Below, one piece after another: positions 57,000-64,000 of a stretch of 64,000 nucleotides of DNA; position 1 is the first letter of the stretch, and each line of letters starts with the position of its first letter. This stretch comes from Russula earlei (taxonomy: Eukaryota > Basidiomycota > Agaricomycetes > Russulales > Russulaceae): contig JAGFNK010000239.1 in assembly GCA_025769875.1 (NCBI GenBank), forward strand, positions 1 through 64,000, given 5' to 3'. Below the pieces are notes generated by a model, which searched no databases, had not been told where the DNA came from, and worked only from the letters and a program-made list of their open reading frames with translations. The position numbers were made by a program, and so were the translations under genes.

Positions 57000-57690
57000 T
57001 TGTCAGGCTCACCTGGCTCAGGTTCTGGGTATGGCTCAGGGACCTTCTCAGGCTGGTATATGTCTGGGACATTGAAACCCTGCGAAAAAAGAAAACGTAA
57101 AATGTAATTCGGGCGTCACATAATGGATGGTCCAGGCTGGCAGGTAACTCATGTTCATGTTGGATACCTCCTCACGGGGTACGGTTCACGACTTCGGCGT
57201 CCCCTCCCAGGCCCTTCTCCGCAAAGCCTAACCACAACTCACAGAAATTCTTGCCACCTGTCAGGATGCGGTCGGATTCGATGATCGCACTGCGGGCTTT
57301 GAAGAAACCCGGACGACATGGCTGAATTTTCATGGCGTTGAGCACAAGCTGCACGATTGGGCACAAGTAGTGCTCGCACACCTGACAGAGATTCAGGCTC
57401 GTCGCGATAAAAGTCAGTCGCCGAAGGAGATTGTGCCATCTTTTGAGGGGAGCGGGTAGGAAAAGCGACTCGGTGAAGCTGTGCTTTGCAATCGGCTGCT
57501 GAGCAACGACCCAAAGCATCTCTGCTGCCCAGACCTTGATGTACGTAAGGTGTGTCCATCCAGCTGGCCACGGAATCACTCGCGTGCAGGTGTCATTGTG
57601 TTGCGTCGTCCGCTTTCTTTCGTAGTATGTTTCCTCTTTCTTGTTCATTGTTTGTCCTACCTTGCCACCTCGCCACTCCTTGATTGCCAC
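57000..57690 (-). pseudogene. fungalysin (M36 metallopeptidase) C-terminal fragment
   Basis: Secreted zinc peptidase of fungi, here only the C-terminal part. Minus-strand segments: WAAEMLWVVAQQPIAKHSF (near 57530-57480), then a shift to another frame for DFYRDEPESL, then VQLVLNAMKIQPCRPGFFKARSAIIE (57360-57270) and NFCELWLGFAEKGLGGDAEV (57260-57190). A Pro/Glu/Asp-rich tail (VPEPYPEPEPGEPDKDEPED) follows near 57050-56985. The HExxH zinc site lies upstream in the family and is absent. At least two frameshifts. Confidence 0.8.
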
Positions 57691-57999
57691 CTACTTCCAC
57701 AGCTGTATGCGAGAGCTCGCAGCCCAAACATCTCATGGCTTTTCCTTGCACGCGATCCCTGATCGCTGCCTTGTCACTCACCTCGTGTCCTCATGCCAGT
57801 CCTCTGCAAGAGTACATTTATTTAAATTTTTTAATAAAATGGTAATGTTGGTCTCAGTACATTTGTTGTTTCTGTTCATGCATTATGCTGGGTTCTCTTT
57901 GGCATGGGTTTGACACCTGAGTGTCAATATAACCATGATGTGATTTCCACTTTAAGAATTGCATCAGCAAAATGACATCCACCAGAGTAACTGGGGTTA

Positions 58000-58027
58000 C
58001 TGGGATCACTAGTTCTAGTGATCCCAG
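58000..58027. other. perfect 13 bp hairpin
   Basis: ctgggatcactag, two T, then its exact reverse complement. Could form a hairpin or be a binding site; no neighbouring gene explains it. Confidence 0.7.
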
Positions 58028-58623
58028 CAAATCTAGGATGGATCCTAGGGCTTCTATGACCACAAGTCATTCTATGAATTGAACCTGTCTCTATAAATGA
58101 TAAGACTGATTCAAGTATTTCTATGCTCTGCCAGACAGTCATATGAGAAAGTCAATATATTCATTTAATAACAACATTACATCCATAGCTAAACAGTATT
58201 GAAGAGATGTGCAGGAAAGGGATGAACGGCGCACCGCATGTTGTGCCTTTCAAGAGTACAGGGAAACAGACAAAAAGAAGAGGAAAAGAAATGAGGAAAA
58301 GATGCACACTCACATACAGGCACAGTTATTGCTGTTGTCGTGGCACTGGTAAAGTAATTGCTCACCCCTCCACTCCTGCTTGCGCGGCACCAAGGCGTTT
58401 GCGTTCCTTGTTTCTCAATGACATCGGAGAGTGTCCCCTCCTGCCTCACCTTCTGGCACGCGCGACTTCTGCGCGCTAAGCTTCGCACATGTGTTTTTCA
58501 TTTCATTAACTTGTACCGTCTTGGCGACGTGTATGTCAGAGAGTAAGGTAAGATGTCAGATGGGCAAGAATCGAATCAAACCAAGAACATGGAACACTAC
58601 GCTTCAGGAGGCGAAGAGTGATC

Positions 58624-59351
58624 TCAGATCAACTTTTCGCTTGCATTCACGTATTTGGCTACTGTTTCCCGAGTGAACCTGGTGACAAGTCAATAATGAT
58701 ATGGGCGTGGTACATTCATCAGCAAGGTGATGGTGATGAGCTTACTTGATGTTCCTGCCCTTAACATGCATGTCGGGCTCGCGAATAGCGAATGGGTTGA
58801 CATCATGAGATGAGGCTGAAGATTGCCAACTTGAATGCTGTGATTGACAAAAACGGTGTGTCGTTCCGTCGGAGCGCACAGCATAAAGGACGTCCTTTAT
58901 CGCCACGTTTTGTGAGAGACGCCAGTAGTCCTTGGCGATGGCTGGCGCTGCCAAGTTCTCCCTGTTCACGCATGCGCAAGCGCAAGTTAGTACAAAGAGT
59001 CATGGCACGTGACCACCGCTTCACGTACCACGCCCTGCTCAAGTTCCCCACTCGCGCGCGTATATGTCACCACGGCCTCCTCTTCGAGGTAGCCAACGAA
59101 ACGGTGGCAGGTGCTTGGAGAGACGATATACGACAGGACTCGTGAGAGAGTGGGCGTGAGGGCTTGAGATTATATAAACAGCAGCGAAAGACAAAAATGT
59201 TGTAGAAAATGCCTTGGGTGGCGAGAACAAGCGCGCAGAGAGGAATAACTGGATTTCGTAAGGTCAGGAAGGTCCTGCGAAGGCTTCGTGCCAACACTGG
59301 GGGTAAATGTGTGCAGAAGAAGGCGGCCACGAACATCAGACGCATGCGCTC
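58624..59351 (-). pseudogene. aox: alternative oxidase, C-terminal part
   Basis: Mitochondrial ubiquinol oxidase of the cyanide-resistant pathway. Minus-strand exons carry ENERMRLM at the array edge, RNPVIPLCALVLATQGIFYN (59250-59190), [19 protein letters not shown] (59125-59040), an intron with branch motif TACTAAC, then PAIAKDYWRL, DVLYAVRSDGTTHRF and VNPFAIREPDMHVKG. A last exon FTRETVAKYV ends with TGA at 58624-58626. Iron-ligand positions are altered (ENERMR for ENERMH, SDGTTH for SDExxH) and an extra T shifts the frame after THRF. The N-terminal half is replaced by the tandem array. Inactive. Confidence 0.85.
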
Positions 59352-62300
59352 GTTCTCATCGCGCTTTGTACCGCACTGAAGGAGAATCCGTCGACCTGGC
59401 GCACCAACCTCTGATCGGACACCAGCTACGCTCTGCGACGTGCCAAAGGCTTCCGTCGCAGGCCAATGGGCAGTGAGGGTGGTCCCTCAACAGCGTCCCA
59501 CGCATATGTGTCACAGAGATGGCCTCCGAGAGAAAGGGAATGGTCCTCTTAATCTTGAGGTCGAAAGAGTCAGCATGGCAGCGCCTTCACGAGGCTCCCA
59601 GAGAGATGGAATACCACCACCTAATTACGACCGATTACGGAGCTTATCCATCTCCCAGGTCTACAGAGTCTATCGCGAAAATGATACCAGGGGGTTCGGC
59701 ACCAGCTACGCTCTGCGACGTGCCAAAGGCTTCCATCGCAGGCCAATGGGCAGTGAAGGTGGTCCCTCAACAGCGTCCCACGCATATGTGTCACAGAGAT
59801 GGCCTCCGAGAGAAAGGGAATGGTCCTCTTGATCTTGAGGTCGAAAGAGTCAGCATGGCATCGCCTTCACGAGGCTCCCAGAGAGATGGAATACCACCAC
59901 CTAATTACGACCGATTACGGAGCTTATCCATCTCCCAGGTCTACAGAGTCTTTCGCGAAAATGATACCAAGGGGGGTTCGGCACCAGCTACGCTCTGCGA
60001 CGTGCCAAAGGCTTCCGTCGCAGGCCAATGGGCAGTGAGGGTGGTCCCTCAACAGCGTCCCACGCATATGTGTCACAGAGATGGCCGCCGAGAGAAAGGG
60101 AATGGTCCTCTTGATCTTGAGGCATCGAGAGAGTCGGCATGGCATCGCCTTCACGAGGCTCCCAGGGAGATGGTGGGCATTCCATCTAATTACGACCGAT
60201 TACAGAGCTTATCCATCTCCTAGGTCTACTGGGTCTTTCGCGAAAACGATACCAAGGGGGTTCGGCACCGGCTACGCTCTGCGACATACCAAAGGCTTCC
60301 GTCACAGGCTACGAAGGGCAGGCACAGATGGCATAACATCAGCTGCACTGCACATCGCGCTTTTGTACCGCACGGAAGGAGAATCCGTCGACCTGGCGCA
60401 CCAACCTCTGATCGGACACCAGCTACGCTCTGCGACGTGCCAAAGGCTTCCATCGCAGGCCAATGGGCAGTGAGGGTGGTCCCTCAACAGCGTCCCACGC
60501 ATATGTGTCACAGAGATGGCCGCCGAGAGAAAGGGAATGGTCCTCTTGATCTTGAGGCATCGAGAGAGTCGGCATGGCATCGCCTTCACGAGGCTCCCAG
60601 GGAGATGGTGGGCATTCCATCTAATTACGACCGATTACAGAGCTTATCCATCTCCTAGGTCTACTGGGTCTTTCGCGAAAACGATACCAAGGGGGTTCGG
60701 CACCGGCTACGCTCTGCGACATGCCAAAGGCTTCCGTCGCAGGCTACGAAGGGCAGGCACAGATGGCATAACATCAGCTGCACTGCAAATCGCGCTTTTG
60801 TACCGCACGGAAGGAGAATCCGTCGACCTGGCGCACCAACCTCTGATCGGACACCAGCTACGCTCTGCGACGTGCCTAAAGGCTTCCATCGCAGGCCAAT
60901 GGGCAGTGAGGGTGGTCCCTCAACAGCGTCCCACGCATATGTGTCACAGAGATGGCCGCCGAGAGAAAGGGAATGGTCCTCTTGATCTTGAGGTCGAAAG
61001 AGTCAGCATGGCATCGCCTTCACGAGGCTCCCAGAGAGATGGAATACCACCACCTAATTACGACCGATTACGGAGCTTATCCATCTCCCAGGTCTACAGA
61101 GTCTTTCGCGAAAATGATACCAAGGGGGTTCGGCACCAGCTACGCTCTGCGACGTGCCAAAGGCTTCCGTCGCAGGCCAATGGGCAGTGAGGTGGTCCCT
61201 CAACAGCGTCCCACGCATATGTGTCACAGAGATGGCCGCCGAGAGAAAGGGAATGGTCCTCTTGATCTTGAGGCATCGAGAGAGTCGGCATGGCATCGCC
61301 TTCACGAGGCTCCCAGGGAGATGGTGGGCATTCCATCTAATTACGACCGATTACAGAGCTTATCCATCTCCTAGGTCTACTGGGTCTTTCGCGAAAACGA
61401 TACCAAGGGGGTTCGGCACCGGCTACGCTCTGCGACATACCAAAGGCTTCCGTCACAGGCTACGAAGGGCAGGCACAGATGGCATAACATCAGCTGCACT
61501 GCACATCGCGCTTTTGTACCGCACGGAAGGAGAATCCGTCGACCTGGCGCACCAACCTCTGATCCGACACCAGCTACGCTCTGCGACGTGCCAAAGGCTT
61601 CCGTCGCAGGCCAATGGGCAGTAAGGGTGGTCCCTCAACAGCGTCCCACGCATATGTGTCACAGAGATGGCCGCCGAGAGAAAGGGAATGGTCCTCTTGA
61701 TCTTGAGGCATCGAGAGAGTCGGCATGGCATCGCCTTCACGAGGCTCCCAGGGAGATGGTGGGCATTCATCTAATTACAACCGATTACAGAGCTTATCCA
61801 TCTCCTAGGTCTACTGGGTCTTTCGCGAAAACGATACCAAGGGGGTTCGGCACCGGCTATGCTCTGCGACATACCAAAGGCTTCCGTCACAGGCTACGAA
61901 GGGCAGGCACAGATGGCATAACATCAGCTGCACTGCACATCGCGCTTTGTACCGCACGGAAGGAGAATCCGTCGACCTGGCGCACCAACCTCTGATCGGA
62001 CACCAGCTACGCTCTGCGACGTGCCAAAGGCTTCCATCGCAGGCCAATGGGCAGTGAGGGTGGTCCCTCAACAGCGTCCCACGCATATGTGTCACAGAGA
62101 TGGCCGCCGAGAGAAAGGGAATGGTCCTCTTGATCTTGAGGCATCGAGAGAGTCGGCATGGCATCGCCTTCACGAGGCTCCCAGGGAGATGGTGGGCATT
62201 CCATCTAATTACGACCGATTACAGAGCTTATCCATCTCCTAGGTCTACTGGGTCTTTCGCGAAAACGATACCAAGGGGGTTCGGCACCGGCTACGCTCTG

Positions 62301-64000
62301 CGACATACCAAAGGCTTCCGTCACAGGCTACGAAGGGCAGGCACAGATGGCATAACATCAGCTGCACTGCACATCGCGCTTTTGTACCGCACGGAAGGAG
62401 AATCCGTCGACCTGGCGCACCAACCTCTGATCCGACACCAGCTACGCTCTGCGACGTGCCAAAGGCTTCCGTCGCAGGCCAATGGGCAGTAAGGGTGGTC
62501 CCTCAACAGCGTCCCACGCATATGTGTCACAGAGATGGCTGCCGAGAGAAAGGGAATGGTCCTCTTGATCTTGAGGCATCGAGAGAGTCGGCATGGCATC
62601 GCCTTCACGAGGCTCCCAGGGAGATGGTGGGCATTCCATCTAATTACGACCGATTACAGAGCTTATCCATCTCCTAGGTCTACTGGGTCTTTCGCGAAAA
62701 TGATACCAAGGGGGTTCGGCACCGGCTACGCTCTGCGACATGCCAAAGGCTTCCGTCGCAGGCTACGAAGGGCAGGCACAGATGGCATAACATCAGCTGC
62801 ACTGCAAATCGCGCTTTTGTACCGCACGGAAGGAGAATCCGTCGACCTGGCGCACCAACCTCTGATCGGACACCAGCTACGCTCTGCGACGTGCCTAAAG
62901 GCTTCCGTCGCAGGCCAATGGGCAGTGAGGGTGGTCCCTCAACAGCGTCCCACGCATATGTGTCACAGAGATGGCCGCCGAGAGAAAGGGAATGGTCCTC
63001 TTGATCTTGAGGTCGAAAGAGTCAGCATGGCATCGCCTTCACGAGGCTCCCAGAGAGATGGAATACCACCACCTAATTACGACCGATTACGGAGCTTATC
63101 CATCTCCCAGGTCTACAGAGTCTTTCGCGAAAATGATACCAAGGGGGTTCGGCACCAGCTACGCTCTGCGACGTGCCAAAGGCTTCCGTCGCAGGCCAAT
63201 GGGCAGTGAGGTGGTCCCTCAACAGCGTCCCACGCATATGTGTCACAGAGATGGCCGCCGAGAGAAAGGGAATGGTCCTCTTGATCTTGAGGCATCGAGA
63301 GAGTCGGCATGGCATCGCCTTCACGAGGCTCCCAGGGAGATGGTGGGCATTCCATCTAATTACGACCGATTACAGAGCTTATCCATCTCCTAGGTCTACT
63401 GGGTCTTTCGCGAAAACGATACCAAGGGGGTTCGGCACCGGCTACGCTCTGCGACATACCAAAGGCTTCCGTCACAGGCTACGAAGGGCAGGCACAGATG
63501 GCATAACATCAGCTGCACTGCACATCGCGCTTTTGTACCGCACGGAAGGAGAATCCGTCGACCTGGCGCACCAACCTCTGATCCGACACCAGCTACGCTC
63601 TGCGACGTGCCAAAGGCTTCCGTCGCAGGCCAATGGGCAGTAAGGGTGGTCCCTCAACAGCGTCCCACGCATATGTGTCACAGAGATGGCCGCCGAGAGA
63701 AAGGGAATGGTCCTCTTGATCTTGAGGCATCGAGAGAGTCGGCATGGCATCGCCTTCACGAGGCTCCCAGGGAGATGGTGGGCATTCCATCTAATTACGA
63801 CCGATTACAGAGCTTATCCATCTCCTAGGTCTACTGGGTCTTTCGCGAAAACGATACCAAGGGGGTTCGGCACCGGCTACGCTCTGCGACATGCCAAAGG
63901 CTTCTGTCGCAGGCTACGAAGGGCAGGCACAGATGGCATAACATCAGCTGCACTGCACATCGCGCTTTTGTACCGCACGGAAGGAGAATCCGTCGACCTG
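59352..64000. repeat. tandem array, 284 and 151 bp modules, 2019 bp higher-order unit
   Basis: Module P (about 280-284 bp) starts at accagctacgctctgcg; module Q (about 151 bp) starts at accggctacgctctgcg and contains ggcataacatcagctgc. Starts are at about 59421, 59701, 59983, 60267 (Q), 60418, 60702 (Q), 60853, 61135, 61418 (Q), 61568, 61851 (Q), 62003, 62287 (Q), 62437, 62721 (Q), 62872, 63154, 63437 (Q), 63587, 63871 (Q). Segments from 60516 repeat at +2019 almost exactly. Open frames on both strands are a by-product of the repeat. The array leaves the window on the right. Confidence 0.95.

Larger units (their letters stand above)
49529..57966. mobile_element. inverted-arm structure enclosing host gene fragments
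   Basis: Left arm 49529-49741 plus 52321-52508 and right arm 57556-57966 are reverse complements of about 410 bp. Between them lie minus-strand fragments of a Rab gene (directly against the left arm) and a fungalysin gene (directly against the right arm), plus a second element. The left arm is split by the element at 49742-52320; the right arm gives the empty site. This resembles gene capture by long-TIR elements. No transposase or terminal duplication was found. Confidence 0.55.

Noticed and set aside
59519..63643. Many 130-234 codon reading frames on both strands of the terminal array
   Set aside because: They repeat with the satellite period, occur in several frames on both strands and match no protein family; they follow from stop-poor repeat units.
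59352..64000. CRISPR-like direct repeats
   Set aside because: Repeat units of 151-284 bp without unique spacers in a eukaryotic context are satellite, not CRISPR.

Overview
The window looks like a transposon-dominated stretch of an agaricomycete (mushroom-forming basidiomycete) genome. The evidence is spliced coding fragments with roughly 50-70 nt GT-AG introns, chromodomain Ty3/gypsy and Ty1/copia retroelements, hAT and Tc1/mariner transposases with introns, a DUF6532 protein, and fragments of ordinary fungal genes (Rab GTPase, fungalysin, alternative oxidase). I see no intact single-copy host gene, no tRNA or rRNA, and no CRISPR.

Layout. 1-5963: minus-strand gypsy relic with one 588 bp LTR; its in-frame stops are all TGA. 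5964-6981: copia gag relic. 7020-13773: solo and nested LTRs cutting up a hAT transposase relic and two LTR-element fragments. 13776-17540: TA-flanked structure with 340 bp inverted arms. 17543-20400: gypsy pol relic split by a Harbinger-like MITE, which is itself split by a solo LTR. 20405-21035: 154 bp tandem repeat. 22012-25240: solo LTR, Ala/Ser/Thr-rich low-complexity stretch and a Tc1/mariner transposase pseudogene. 25555-36067: the best-preserved element, a chromovirus with intact gag and pol, carrying a same-family solo LTR inserted backwards in its 3' LTR. 36092-43290: further LTRs, a relic related to that chromovirus, a copia gag relic and a large imperfect palindrome. 44993-49436: hAT element with near-complete transposase split by a solo LTR. 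49529-57966: inverted-arm structure enclosing Rab and fungalysin fragments and two further elements with shared termini, one carrying a DUF6532 gene. 58624-59351: C-terminal part of an alternative oxidase, broken. 59352 to the end: tandem array with 284 and 151 bp modules and a 2019 bp higher-order period.

The most striking signal is in the chromovirus. From just after its TATA box to the gag start (about 2.85 kb) there is no ATG in any forward frame, yet the stretch holds long methionine-free reading frames. A relic copy at 37005-37214 differs from one of them mainly at synonymous positions, so a protein is probably made there without an AUG start. Secondary themes are a shared gag/pol shift site at the gag stop codon in two distant gypsy elements, a C-to-T (CGA to TGA) decay signature that suggests a RIP-like or cytosine-methylation process, gene-fragment capture, and a satellite whose edge lies inside an alternative-oxidase exon.
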